A DNA stretch of 14,214 nucleotides from Candidatus Alloscillospira gallinarum (lineage in GTDB: Bacteria; Bacillota; Clostridia; Oscillospirales; Oscillospiraceae): contig CAJFTV010000025.1 of assembly GCA_904420055.1 (NCBI GenBank), positions 1 to 14,214 of the forward strand, written 5' to 3'. Under the pieces are notes generated by a model. It was not told the DNA's origin, did no database searches, and was given only the letters and a program-made list of their open reading frames with translations. This document shows positions 1 to 7,719 of the stretch, in pieces. The translations under genes were made by a program, and so were the position numbers. The number at the start of each line of letters is the position of its first letter. The stretch's first letter is position 1.

Positions 1-12
1 AGGGGGAACAGT

Positions 13-1728
13 GTGAGTAAGCTGCTTGTATATTTAAAGGGGTACAGGGTGCAGGCTGTAATGGCGCCGCTGTTTAAAATGCTGGAGGCACTTTTTGAGC
101 TTTTTGTCCCCCTTGTAATAGCCGGGATAATTGACACGGGTATAACCCGTAGTGACAGAACATATATAATGCAGATGAGCTTTCTGCTTGTGACGCTGGG
201 AATTGTTGGGCTGATATCCTCTGTCACCGCCCAGTATTTTGCGGCAAAGGCGGCGGTGGGCTTTTCGGCGCAGCTCCGTCATGCGCTGATGGCACATATG
301 CAGGGCCTGTCGTATACGGAAATTGACACTTTGGGCACGTCTGCCATGATAACGCGAATGACAAGTGATATTAACCAGCTTCAAAACGGAGTGAACATGA
401 CGTTGCGTCTTATACTGCGCTCTCCGTTTATTGTGCTGGGGGCTGCGGTTATGGCATTTACCATAGATGTGAAGTCGGCACTTGTGTTTGTGTGCGTCAT
501 ACCTGTTTTGTCACTCGCCGTATGGCTTATCATGTCAAGGTCGATGCCGGTGTACAAAAAAGTTCAGGGAAGTCTTGACGGGGTTACCTCGGCCGCCAGG
601 GAAAACCTTACCGGCGTCCGGGTAATAAGGGCTTTCTGCAAAGAGGAAGAGGAGCGGGAGCGCTTTGACAAAAAGACCGACCTTTTGACAAAATTTCAGC
701 TTGTGGCGGGGCGTATATCCGCGCTTATGAACCCGGTTACATATCTCATAATTAACGCAGCCATAGTAGTTTTAATATACACAGGTGCGCTTCAGGTAAA
801 CTCCGGAGCTCTTACACAGGGACAGGTGATTGCGCTCTACAATTACATGTCGCAGATACTCATAGAGCTGATAAAATTTGCAAATCTCATGGTGACGATA
901 ACCCGTGCCGCCGCATGCGGCAACAGGGTGGCCGGAGTGTTCGACATAAAATCCAGCCAAAATAGCGGAGAAAAGACCGGGGAACGCTCCGGGGGAGATG
1001 TGGAATTTAAAGATGTCGGACTCAGATATAAAGGGGCAGGAGACAGCTCCCTTACTGGAATAAGCTTTTCTGTACGCGCCGGGGAGACCGTGGGGATTAT
1101 AGGCCCTACGGGAGCGGGAAAATCCTCCATCGTTAACCTCATACCCAGGTTTTATGACGCCACCTCCGGGACGGTTCTTGTGGACGGCACAGATGTCAGA
1201 GAATACGATATAAATGCTCTCCGGAAAAAGTGCGGCGTAGTCCCGCAGAAGGCCGTGCTGTTTCGCGGGACCATACGGACAAATCTGCTCTGGGGAGATG
1301 AAAATGCCGCAGATGATGAGCTGTACGCAGCGCTTAAAGCGGCACAGGCGCTTGAAATTGCAGAGCAGAGCCTGGGGGGCCTCGACCGCAGGATAACCCA
1401 GGGGGGAGAAAATCTCTCCGGGGGCCAGCGGCAGCGTCTTACAATTGCAAGGGCTCTTGTGAGACGGCCGGAAATACTCATACTGGATGACAGCGCCTCC
1501 GCCCTTGACTTTGCCACAGACGCAAAGCTGCGCATTGCCCTGAGAGAGCTTGATTACCGGCCCACGGTGTTCATCGTGTCCCAGCGGGTGTCCTCGGTTA
1601 TGTACGCCGACAGGATAATTGTCATAGAGGACGGCAGAATGGCGGGAATGGGCACACACGAAGAGCTTATGGAGAGCTGCGGCCTGTACAGAGAGATTGC
1701 AAGCTCACAGCTTAAGGAAGGGCGGTGA
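13..1728 (+). CDS. ABC exporter half-transporter with degenerate ATPase site
   Basis: This is one half (571 aa) of a heterodimeric type IV ABC exporter: an N-terminal six-helix membrane domain (about residues 1-290) followed by a nucleotide-binding domain. Visible motifs are Walker A GPTGAGKS (364-371), signature LSGGQ (468-472) and Walker B ending ILILDD (D492, D493). The catalytic glutamate after Walker B is Asp (D493) and the H-loop histidine is Gln (Q524, in VSQR). In known heterodimers these changes mark the subunit that contributes the degenerate, slowly hydrolysing site. The start is GTG at 13, with AGGGGG six bases upstream; a nearby GTG at 11 is closed at once by TGA. It overlaps the next gene by four bases, so the two are co-translated. 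The substrate (drug, lipid or peptide) cannot be read from sequence. Confidence 0.95.
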   Translation: MSKLLVYLKGYRVQAVMAPLFKMLEALFELFVPLVIAGIIDTGITRSDRTYIMQMSFLLVTLGIVGLISSVTAQYFAAKAAVGFSAQLRHALMAHMQGLSYTEIDTLGTSAMITRMTSDINQLQNGVNMTLRLILRSPFIVLGAAVMAFTIDVKSALVFVCVIPVLSLAVWLIMSRSMPVYKKVQGSLDGVTSAARENLTGVRVIRAFCKEEEERERFDKKTDLLTKFQLVAGRISALMNPVTYLIINAAIVVLIYTGALQVNSGALTQGQVIALYNYMSQILIELIKFANLMVTITRAAACGNRVAGVFDIKSSQNSGEKTGERSGGDVEFKDVGLRYKGAGDSSLTGISFSVRAGETVGIIGPTGAGKSSIVNLIPRFYDATSGTVLVDGTDVREYDINALRKKCGVVPQKAVLFRGTIRTNLLWGDENAADDELYAALKAAQALEIAEQSLGGLDRRITQGGENLSGGQRQRLTIARALVRRPEILILDDSASALDFATDAKLRIALRELDYRPTVFIVSQRVSSVMYADRIIVIEDGRMAGMGTHEELMESCGLYREIASSQLKEGR

Positions 1729-3482
1729 CGCACATGAAGAGCAAAAACGGAAAAAAGAGCACCCTTTCCAAAATCCTTCACAGGCTCAGAGACTATAGGG
1801 GGAGGCTTCTTATCACCCTTTTTCTTTCCCTTGCCATTGTGTCACTGACGCTGTACGTGCCGATACTCTTAGGCGACGCGATTGACCTTATTGTGGAACC
1901 CGGCAATGTGGATTTTCGTGGTATACTGGATATTTTTGCAAGGATAGGAATAGCTGTACTTTTGACGTCGGTATTCCAATGGGTAATGAATGCGCTCAAC
2001 AATCACATAGCCTTCAGCGTTACACGCGACATGAGAAAAGAGGCATTTGCAAAAATACAGGCCCTGCCCCTCGGGTATTTGGACCGGCACAGGACCGGTG
2101 ACATAGTCAGCCGCATTATAACGGACGTGGACCAGTTCGCGGACGGACTGTTAATGGGATTTACACAGCTTTTTACCGGCGTGGTGACGATTTTAGGGAC
2201 AATGGTGTTTATGCTGGTCATTAACTGGCACATCGCGCTTGTGGTGCTGCTTGTGACGCCTCTCTCTCTGTTTATAGCCAGGTTTATAGCCACGCATACG
2301 TTTAAGATGTTCCGCATGCAGTCGGAGATAAGGGGAGAACAGACGGCGGTTATTGACGAGTATATCGGCCAGCAGAAGGTCGTACAGGCCTTCTCCCATG
2401 AGGATAAGTCCTTAGATGAGTTTGACGAGGTAAATGACAGGCTTGAAAAGTGTTCCTTAAAGGCCATATTTTACTCCTCTCTGGTGGCGCCGACTACCCG
2501 CTTTGTGAATGCCCTTGTATATGCGGGGGTATGTATATTCGGAGCCATGAGCGTAATTGGCGGCGGACTGACGGTGGGAGTCTTATCGGTGTTTTTAAAC
2601 TATGCAAACCAGTATACAAAGCCGTTTAACGAGATATCCGGAGTTGTGACGGAGCTGCAAAACGCCCTCGCCTGTGCCGGACGCGTGTTTGACCTTTTGG
2701 AGGAGCCGGACCAGAGCCCTGACCCCGCACTGCCGGAGCATATTGACAATGTACTGGGGAATGTGGAGATACGTGATCTCAGATTTTCATATGACATAGA
2801 AAAGCCGATTATAAAAGGTGTATCAATCTCCGCAAAAAAGGGGCAGCGCATAGCGATTGTGGGACCTACGGGCTGCGGAAAGACAACTATGATAAACCTG
2901 CTTATGAGGTTTTATGACCCGGATTCCGGCAGTATCACGGTGGACGGGGTAGAGACTAAGAACATGACCAGGCATGACCTGCGGCGCATGTTCGGAATGG
3001 TTCTTCAGGACACATGGCTGAAGTCCGGGACAATCAGGGAGAATATCACAATGGGAAAGCCGGACGCCACATACGAGGAGGTCGTAGCGGCGGCAAAGGC
3101 CTCCCATGCCCACAGCTTTATAAAAAAGCTGTCCGACGGGTATGACACGGTTATAGGCGAGGCGGGGGGACTGCTCTCCCAGGGGCAGAAGCAGCTGCTC
3201 TGCATAACAAGGCTCATGCTCTCGCTGCCGCCCATGCTCATACTTGATGAGGCCACGTCTTCAATTGACACGAGGACGGAGGCGGACGTGCAGAGTGCCT
3301 TTGCGGAGATGATGAAGGGACGCACAAGCTTTATTGTGGCACACCGCCTGTCTACCATTAAAGAGGCAGATGTGATTATAGTGATGAGAGCCGGAGAGGT
3401 AATAGAGACCGGCACGCATGAAGAGCTGCTTCAGAAGGGCGGGTTTTATTCGGAGCTTTACAACAGCCAGTTTGCACATTGA
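1725..3482 (+). CDS. ABC exporter half-transporter with catalytic Walker B
   Basis: This is the partner half (585 aa) of the exporter, again membrane domain then ATPase domain. Walker A GPTGCGKT lies at 380-387, Walker B ends LDE with catalytic E509, and the H-loop histidine is H540 (VAHR). The signature motif is LSQGQ (484-488) instead of LSGGQ. In the head-to-tail ATPase dimer this altered signature faces the degenerate Walker B of the upstream protein, while its own intact Walker A/B faces the intact signature of the partner, giving one good and one poor ATP site. The start shown is GTG at 1725, inside the stop of the upstream gene, with AAGGAAG four bases before it. An in-frame ATG at 1734 is an alternative that removes three residues. 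The two genes form one operon that ends at the hairpin at 3507-3559. Confidence 0.95.
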   Translation: MTHMKSKNGKKSTLSKILHRLRDYRGRLLITLFLSLAIVSLTLYVPILLGDAIDLIVEPGNVDFRGILDIFARIGIAVLLTSVFQWVMNALNNHIAFSVTRDMRKEAFAKIQALPLGYLDRHRTGDIVSRIITDVDQFADGLLMGFTQLFTGVVTILGTMVFMLVINWHIALVVLLVTPLSLFIARFIATHTFKMFRMQSEIRGEQTAVIDEYIGQQKVVQAFSHEDKSLDEFDEVNDRLEKCSLKAIFYSSLVAPTTRFVNALVYAGVCIFGAMSVIGGGLTVGVLSVFLNYANQYTKPFNEISGVVTELQNALACAGRVFDLLEEPDQSPDPALPEHIDNVLGNVEIRDLRFSYDIEKPIIKGVSISAKKGQRIAIVGPTGCGKTTMINLLMRFYDPDSGSITVDGVETKNMTRHDLRRMFGMVLQDTWLKSGTIRENITMGKPDATYEEVVAAAKASHAHSFIKKLSDGYDTVIGEAGGLLSQGQKQLLCITRLMLSLPPMLILDEATSSIDTRTEADVQSAFAEMMKGRTSFIVAHRLSTIKEADVIIVMRAGEVIETGTHEELLQKGGFYSELYNSQFAH

Positions 3483-3501
3483 CGACGGAAAAGAGTATAA
3501 T
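3473..3501 (+). promoter_or_regulatory. Candidate sigma-A promoter for the CBS-domain gene
   Basis: A perfect TATAAT lies at 3496-3501. The best -35 at 17-base spacing is TGCACA (3473-3478), 4/6 to consensus and inside the end of the ABC gene. The predicted start site is about 3508, the first bases of the hairpin at 3507-3555, so a transcript from here would begin with that hairpin. The -10 is convincing and the -35 is weak. Confidence 0.4.
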
Positions 3502-3506
3502 ACGGG

Positions 3507-3559
3507 AAACCTCCGGCAATAATCTGTATGCGGAAAAACTTATTGCGGGAGGTTTTTTT
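3507..3559 (+). terminator. Intrinsic terminator hairpin overlapping the next ribosome binding site
   Basis: The left arm AAACCTCCGGCAATAA (3507-3522) pairs with TTATTGCGGGAGGTTT (3540-3555) at 15 of 16 positions (one G-G mismatch), with a 17-base loop. A run of seven T follows (3553-3559). This is a canonical rho-independent terminator for the ABC operon. The 3' arm also contains GGGAGG (3547-3552), the only good Shine-Dalgarno for the ATG at 3562, so the folded hairpin would hide that site. It may act as terminator, translational gate or both. Confidence 0.85.
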
Positions 3560-3561
3560 AT

Positions 3562-3990
3562 ATGCTCGTATCAGAAGTAATGAGCCGTCAGGTAATTTCA
3601 ATGTCAACGGACGAGCCCTGCACAAGGGCGGCGCGCCTTATCTCCAGGTACAACATCGGCGCTGTGCCTGTGTGCGGGGAAAACGGAAGGCTCCGCGGGA
3701 TTGTGACGGACCGGGATATCGTGCTCCGGTGTGTGGCCTCTGAGAACGACCCGGACTTAACTCCGGTAAAGGAGATAATGTCGCGGTGCGTTCTGAGCGT
3801 GAGCCCCGAAAGCAGTGTAACCGAGGCGGCAGATATAATGTCAAAGGGTCAGATACGCAGGCTGCCGGTAGTGTCAAAAGGGAAGCTCGTGGGGGTGATA
3901 AGCCTCTCGGATATCTCCCGCTGCCCGGAGTGCAGCAGCGCGGCGTCAGATGCATTTGCGAAGATATCCTCTAATGTACACAGACTGTAA
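3562..3990 (+). CDS. Small protein with two CBS domains
   Basis: A 142-residue protein made almost entirely of a CBS-domain pair (about residues 7-60 and 72-125). Each repeat has the usual endings: GIVTDRDI in the first and GVISLSDI in the second, with IMS near each start. Paired CBS domains bind adenine nucleotides such as AMP, ATP or S-adenosylmethionine and act as energy or ligand sensors. There is no catalytic domain, so it is a stand-alone sensor with an unknown partner. The short tail carries CPEC (119-122). The start ATG fits the family (MLVSEVMS is the usual opening) and has GGGAGG nine bases upstream, inside the terminator hairpin before it. No terminator is evident after the stop; the alaS promoter begins eight bases later. 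Confidence 0.9.
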   Translation: MLVSEVMSRQVISMSTDEPCTRAARLISRYNIGAVPVCGENGRLRGIVTDRDIVLRCVASENDPDLTPVKEIMSRCVLSVSPESSVTEAADIMSKGQIRRLPVVSKGKLVGVISLSDISRCPECSSAASDAFAKISSNVHRL

Positions 3991-3997
3991 AAGATGG

Positions 3998-4025
3998 TTG
4001 ACAGGGCCGGTTTTTATGGTAAAAT
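3998..4025 (+). promoter_or_regulatory. Strong sigma-A promoter of the alaS T-box leader
   Basis: A consensus TTGACA (3998-4003) and TAAAAT (4020-4025) are separated by 16 bases, with an extended -10 TG at 4017-4018. The predicted start is about 4032, which gives a leader of roughly 290 bases up to the T-box terminator, a normal length for this riboswitch class. Confidence 0.8.
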
Positions 4026-4033
4026 AATCGGTG

Positions 4034-4086
4034 GCGGCCGCTGTACGAGATTGCCTGTTTGGGGGCGCTTTTACGGCAACGGCCGC
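4034..4086 (+). other. GC-rich hairpin at the 5' end of the alaS leader
   Basis: GCGGCCG (4034-4040) pairs with CGGCCGC (4080-4086). Stacked inside it, TTGCC (4051-4055) pairs with GGCAA (4075-4079), leaving a 10-base bulge on the 5' side and a 19-base apical loop. It starts almost at the predicted transcription start and ends before the recognisable T-box Stem I region, so it appears to be an extra 5' structure. A TATAAT at 4088-4093 follows directly but has no matching -35. Confidence 0.5.
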
Positions 4087-4100
4087 GTATAATGAGATAT

Positions 4101-4324
4101 GAAAATGTTATGATAAAGTCAGTCGGCGTTTAAGCTTTACAGAGAGAGCGGGCAGGGTGGAAGCCGCTTAAGAATTGGCGCCGTCAGCCGCTTTTGAACA
4201 GCCCGGGAGGACCGGGACGTAAGTCCGCGTTAAGGACGCTCGAGATGCGCCGTGTTTCAGGGCGCAATTAGGGTGGTACCGTGGAGATTAAGCTCCGCCC
4301 CTATTTTATAGGGGCGGAGTTTTT
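4101..4324 (+). promoter_or_regulatory. T-box riboswitch (tRNA-Ala) controlling alaS
   Basis: This leader RNA senses uncharged tRNA and allows read-through into alaS. The T-box core AGGGTGGTACC is at 4270-4280. In the antiterminator AGGG (4270-4273) pairs with CCCT (4299-4302) and GTGGAG (4281-4286) pairs with CTCCGC (4293-4298), leaving TGGTACC as the tRNA-binding bulge. TGGT fits an ACCA tRNA end, as expected for tRNA-Ala. Stem III is TGCGCC/GGCGCA (4246-4251 with 4261-4266). Stem I shows the distal AGAGAG bulge (4141-4146) and a GGTGGAA loop closed by AGCGG/CCGCT (4147-4151 with 4164-4168); below it CGGCG (4124-4128) pairs with CGCCG (4179-4183). The conserved linker GACG...GCGTTA lies at 4216-4231. 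The specifier is probably GCC (Ala) at 4201-4203, with GCC at 4187-4189 as an alternative. The 5' boundary is uncertain. Confidence 0.92.
4293..4324 (+). terminator. T-box regulated terminator
   Basis: CTCCGCCCCTA (4293-4303) pairs perfectly with TAGGGGCGGAG (4309-4319), followed by five T (4320-4324). The left arm is the same sequence that closes the antiterminator, so the two folds exclude each other. This terminator forms when tRNA-Ala is charged. Confidence 0.9.
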
Positions 4325-4436
4325 GACTTTTCAAAAATGTGCACCGGGAAGTGGTGTACTGGCTTTCAAAGCGAGGTATCACAGCGGGGAGAACCGCAGA
4401 AGTATTCTATAATCTTACATTTGGAGGAGTACATAC

Positions 4437-7079
4437 ATGGAAAAATTCGGACTTAACCAGTTAAGGGAGATGTTCCTCTCATTTTTTGAGTCAAAGGGAC
4501 ATCTGCGCCTGCCAAGCTTTTCCCTCATACCGCAGAATGACCCGTCCCTTCTGCTCATAAACTCCGGTATGGCGCCGTTAAAGCCCTATTTTACCGGAGA
4601 GCAGGTGCCGCCCCGCCGCCGGGTGACGACGTGCCAGAAGTGCATAAGAACCGGCGATATTGAGAACATAGGAAAAACCGCCCGCCACGGCACGTATTTT
4701 GAGATGCTGGGTAACTTCTCTTTCGGCGACTATTTCAAGAAAGAGGCGATAGCCTGGAGCTGGGAGTTTCTCACCTCGCCGGACTGGGTGGGAATTGACC
4801 CTGACAGGCTGTACCCCTCTATATACCTTGACGACGACGAGGCGTTTGAAATCTGGAACAAGGATATAGGCATACCGGAGGAGCGCATTTTCCGCTTCGG
4901 CAAGGAGGACAACTTCTGGGAACACGGAGCCGGTCCCTGCGGCCCCTGCTCAGAGATATATTATGACCGGGGCGAGGAGTACGGCTGCGGAAAGCCGGGC
5001 TGCACCGTAGGCTGTGACTGCGACAGATACATGGAGGTCTGGAACAACGTTTTCTCACAGTTTAACAACGACGGCGAGGGACACTATACGGAGCTTGCCC
5101 AGAAGAACATAGACACCGGCATGGGCCTTGAGCGCCTTGCCTGCGTGTGCCAGGGGGTGGACAGCCTCTTTGACGTGGACACCGTGATGAACATCACAAA
5201 TAAGGTTTCCGAGATAACCGGCGCGCGGTATGGCCAGAGCCATGAGAAGGACGTGTCTCTTCGGGTTATAACGGACCATATCCGCTCAGCGACCATGATG
5301 ATATGCGACGGCGTGCTCCCGTCAAACGAGGGACGCGGCTATGTCCTGCGGCGCCTTTTGCGGCGTGCTGCCCGCCACGGGAAAATGCTCGGTGTAAATG
5401 ACCCGTTTCTGTATGAGGTCTGCGACACCGTAATCCACGAAAACCGCGGTGCATATCCCGACCTTGTGGAAAAGCAGGATTATATCACTAAGGTGATACG
5501 CACAGAAGAGGAAAACTTTGCAAAGACAATAGACGGCGGACTTGCAATTTTAAACGGGCTTATGGAGCAGCACGTGGAAAAGGGAGAAAAGCTGTTTTCC
5601 GGCGCCGACACATTTAGACTCTATGACACATATGGTTTCCCTGTTGACCTGACAAAGGAGATAGTTGCAGAGCGGGGAATGACAATTGACATGGAGGAGT
5701 TTGAAAAGCTCATGGAGGAGCAGCGGCAGCGTGCCCGTGCCGCCCGCGCCGCAATGGGAGACCTGGCCTGGGCAGGACTTGACCTTGGCCTTGACCCCAC
5801 TCCCACGGACTTCACCGGATACGACCGGCTGGAGGACAGCGGCAGTGTACTTGCAATTGTTTCTGACGGGGAGATCTGCTCCGTCCTCCGTGAGGGAGAA
5901 GAGGGGATTCTCGTCCTTGACAGGACGCCGTTTTACGCCGAGATGGGCGGCCAGATTGCCGACACCGGCAGCATAACCTGCCCTGACGGAGTGTTTGCAG
6001 TGCACAACGTACAAAAGGACAAGGGCGGGAAATTCCTCCACTCCGGAATGATGATTTCAGGACGGATTGAGGTTGGCGACAATGTGGAGACAGCGGTAGA
6101 TGCTCCGCGCCGCCACGCAATAATGCGCGCCCACTCTGCCACTCACCTGTTGCAGAAGGCGCTGAAAGAGGTCCTGGGTGACCATGTGCATCAGGCTGGG
6201 TCTCTTGTGGAGCCCGACAGGCTGAGATTTGACTTCACCCATTTTGCCCCGGTGACTCCTGAGGAACTTCTTGAAATTCAGGAGAAGGTAAACGACGCAA
6301 TTTTGACCGGTTACAACATAAGCATTGAGGAGATGCCTATTGACGAGGCGAAGAAGATGGGTGCCACAGCTCTTTTCGGTGAGAAGTATGGAAATATCGT
6401 AAGGGTTGTAAACATGGGGGACTACTCTGTAGAGCTCTGCGGCGGAACGCATCTTGATAACTCCGCCAAAGTAGGTTCTTTCCGCATAATAAGTGAGTTT
6501 TCCGTGGCCTCCGGCGTGCGCAGAATTGAAGCTCTCACCGGCAAGGCGACTATTGAGTTTATGATGGCCAATCAGGAGCGGCTAATGCACCTGGCCGCCG
6601 CGCTAAAGGTCAACAACATGGCAGAGCTGGAGCCGAAAATGCAGAGCTTTTTGAGTGAAATGCAGGATATGAGGCACATGATTGAGGCTTTCCGGGCCAA
6701 AGAGGCGGTTTCTGAGGCGGAGCATTTCCTGTTCGGCGCAAAGACGGTAAAGGGCCTCAAGGTGATAACTGCGTCAATGGCAGACGCAACTGCCGACCGG
6801 CTGAGAAAGATGGGCGACTTTTTGCGCGACAAGGACAGCACTGTTGTGGCGGTAATTGCCTCAGTTGCAGGTGAGAAGATAACCTTTTTTGCCGCCTGCG
6901 GAAAAGAAGCGGTGGCTGCCGGAGTCAAAGCGGGAGACATTATAAAGCACGTGACGAAAATTTGCGGCGGCTCAGGCGGCGGCAAGCCGGATTCTGCAAT
7001 GGGCGGCGGTAAAGACATTCTGAAGCTGGACGACGCCCTCGCCTCTGTTGACGACTTTATTTCAGAAAGAGTAAAATAA
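4437..7079 (+). CDS. alaS: Alanyl-tRNA synthetase
   Basis: AlaRS (880 aa, the usual full length) attaches alanine to tRNA-Ala in the cytoplasm. The N-terminal class II catalytic domain carries motif 2 around RHGTYFEMLGNFSFGDYF (83-100). The Firmicute-type cysteine insert GCGKPGCTVGCDCDRY follows near residue 190. The editing domain has the zinc-binding HxxxH (H566, H570) and CxxxH (C668, H672) that remove Ser and Gly mischarging. The C-terminal DHHA1 domain ends with the glycine-rich CGGSGGGKP motif starting at C843. All key residues seem intact. The start ATG has GGAGGAG seven bases upstream. It is expressed under the tRNA-Ala T-box and probably co-transcribed with the HIT gene 21 bases downstream. 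Confidence 0.98.
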   Translation: MEKFGLNQLREMFLSFFESKGHLRLPSFSLIPQNDPSLLLINSGMAPLKPYFTGEQVPPRRRVTTCQKCIRTGDIENIGKTARHGTYFEMLGNFSFGDYFKKEAIAWSWEFLTSPDWVGIDPDRLYPSIYLDDDEAFEIWNKDIGIPEERIFRFGKEDNFWEHGAGPCGPCSEIYYDRGEEYGCGKPGCTVGCDCDRYMEVWNNVFSQFNNDGEGHYTELAQKNIDTGMGLERLACVCQGVDSLFDVDTVMNITNKVSEITGARYGQSHEKDVSLRVITDHIRSATMMICDGVLPSNEGRGYVLRRLLRRAARHGKMLGVNDPFLYEVCDTVIHENRGAYPDLVEKQDYITKVIRTEEENFAKTIDGGLAILNGLMEQHVEKGEKLFSGADTFRLYDTYGFPVDLTKEIVAERGMTIDMEEFEKLMEEQRQRARAARAAMGDLAWAGLDLGLDPTPTDFTGYDRLEDSGSVLAIVSDGEICSVLREGEEGILVLDRTPFYAEMGGQIADTGSITCPDGVFAVHNVQKDKGGKFLHSGMMISGRIEVGDNVETAVDAPRRHAIMRAHSATHLLQKALKEVLGDHVHQAGSLVEPDRLRFDFTHFAPVTPEELLEIQEKVNDAILTGYNISIEEMPIDEAKKMGATALFGEKYGNIVRVVNMGDYSVELCGGTHLDNSAKVGSFRIISEFSVASGVRRIEALTGKATIEFMMANQERLMHLAAALKVNNMAELEPKMQSFLSEMQDMRHMIEAFRAKEAVSEAEHFLFGAKTVKGLKVITASMADATADRLRKMGDFLRDKDSTVVAVIASVAGEKITFFAACGKEAVAAGVKAGDIIKHVTKICGGSGGGKPDSAMGGGKDILKLDDALASVDDFISERVK

Positions 7080-7100
7080 TTGTGAAAGGAAGCGGAATTT

Positions 7101-7442
7101 GTGGCTGACTGTATTTTTTGCAGGATAATCGCCGGGGAAATCCCGTCGAACAAGGTATATGAAAATGAGTATGTGTATGCGTTCAGGGATATAAATCCCC
7201 AGGCGCCTGTGCATATCCTGGTTATTCCAAAAGAGCACATCGCGTCTGTGGGGGAGATAACCCCGGAAAATTCTGTGCTTGCCGCAAAGTGCATGGAGGC
7301 AGTTGCGGAAATTGCCCGGCAGGAAAACCTGGAGGGGGGCTTCCGTGTTATTTCAAACTGCGGCAAAGACGCGGGCCAGACTGTGCCGCACCTGCATTTT
7401 CACATACTTGCCGGGAAAAGCATGGGAGAAAAGCTTTTGTAA
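7101..7442 (+). CDS. HIT-family nucleotide hydrolase
   Basis: A 113-residue histidine triad protein. The triad H97-L-H99-F-H101 is intact, and the N-terminal CIFC (C4, C7) is typical of zinc-binding HIT proteins of the HINT branch. Such enzymes hydrolyse adenosine phosphoramidates and can cleave aminoacyl-adenylates released by tRNA synthetases, which would suit a position directly behind alaS; that link is inference. The start is GTG at 7101, eight bases after AAAGGAAG; no ATG fits the family N-terminus. The bidirectional terminator at 7484-7517 ends the operon. Confidence 0.95.
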   Translation: MADCIFCRIIAGEIPSNKVYENEYVYAFRDINPQAPVHILVIPKEHIASVGEITPENSVLAAKCMEAVAEIARQENLEGGFRVISNCGKDAGQTVPHLHFHILAGKSMGEKLL

Positions 7443-7483
7443 CCAAATACCCCATTATTTGAGGTGCAGTAAACTGGCAATAT

Positions 7484-7517
7484 AAAACGGAGTGTTTAAG
7501 CTAACACTCCGTTTTTT
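7484..7517. terminator. Bidirectional intrinsic terminator between convergent operons
   Basis: ACGGAGTGTT (7487-7496) pairs perfectly with AACACTCCGT (7503-7512) around a six-base loop. Six T (7512-7517) follow on the plus strand, and AAAA (7484-7487) supplies the T-run on the minus strand. It serves alaS-hit from the left and the CooC cassette from the right; the minus-strand stop at 7530 is only 13 bases away. Confidence 0.9.
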
Positions 7518-7529
7518 GTATTCAGTATG

Positions 7530-7700
7530 CTATTCACCAAAAAATTCTGTAAAATCCAAGGGAAGGTCCAATCCGAGCTGACGGTGCAGACCATAATTGG
7601 ACTCGTCTGAGTCCACCACAAGAACTTCCTTGCCTGTGCTTGCCAGCGCAAGGGAAAGAAGGACCACTGTGGTGCTTTTACCGCAGATTGCAATTTTCAT
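7530..7700 (-). pseudogene. Remnant of a second CooC/ParA-like ATPase lacking its P-loop
   Basis: The 56-residue reading frame starts MKIAICGKSTTVVLLSLA and ends with TAG after FTEFFGE. The N-terminus, the VLVVDSDESN segment (26-35) and GLHRQLGLDLP (37-47) match the first 60 residues of CooC-like SIMIBI ATPases of about 250 aa. The expected P-loop GKGGxGKST is reduced to GKST, which removes the nucleotide-binding core, and everything after residue 56 is missing. The translation signals remain: GGAGG at 7712-7708, seven bases before ATG at 7700. It lies 19 bases after the zinc-ribbon gene in the same operon. A decayed paralog is the simplest reading; a retained mini-protein is possible. The DNA was read directly and is clear; the family assignment is from memory. 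Confidence 0.75.
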
Positions 7701-7719
7701 TTTGATACCTCCATAAAAA

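Noticed and set aside
772..1659. A 295-codon open frame on the minus strand inside the first ABC gene
   Set aside because: It is antisense to a complete ABC exporter, has no recognisable domain and no ribosome site; a shadow of biased codon use.
3528..3743. 71-codon frame overlapping the start of the CBS gene
   Set aside because: It starts inside the terminator loop, is out of frame with the clear CBS protein and has no family resemblance.
4088..4093. Second TATAAT in the alaS leader as a promoter
   Set aside because: No -35-like hexamer occurs 15-19 bases upstream, while the TTGACA/TAAAAT promoter at 3998-4025 is excellent; kept only as an alternative for the start site.
4408..4413. TATAAT just before the alaS ribosome site as a T-box-independent promoter
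   Set aside because: The sequence 16-18 bases upstream (GC-rich, around CGGGGA) does not resemble a -35.
6572..7366. A 264-codon minus-strand frame across the end of alaS and the HIT gene
   Set aside because: Both plus-strand genes are intact and clearly assigned; the antisense protein is low-complexity with no family resemblance.
7496..7693. A 65-codon minus-strand frame overlapping the ATPase remnant
   Set aside because: It is the wrong frame; the frame from ATG 7700 has a good ribosome site and a recognisable ATPase sequence, and this one runs into the terminator.
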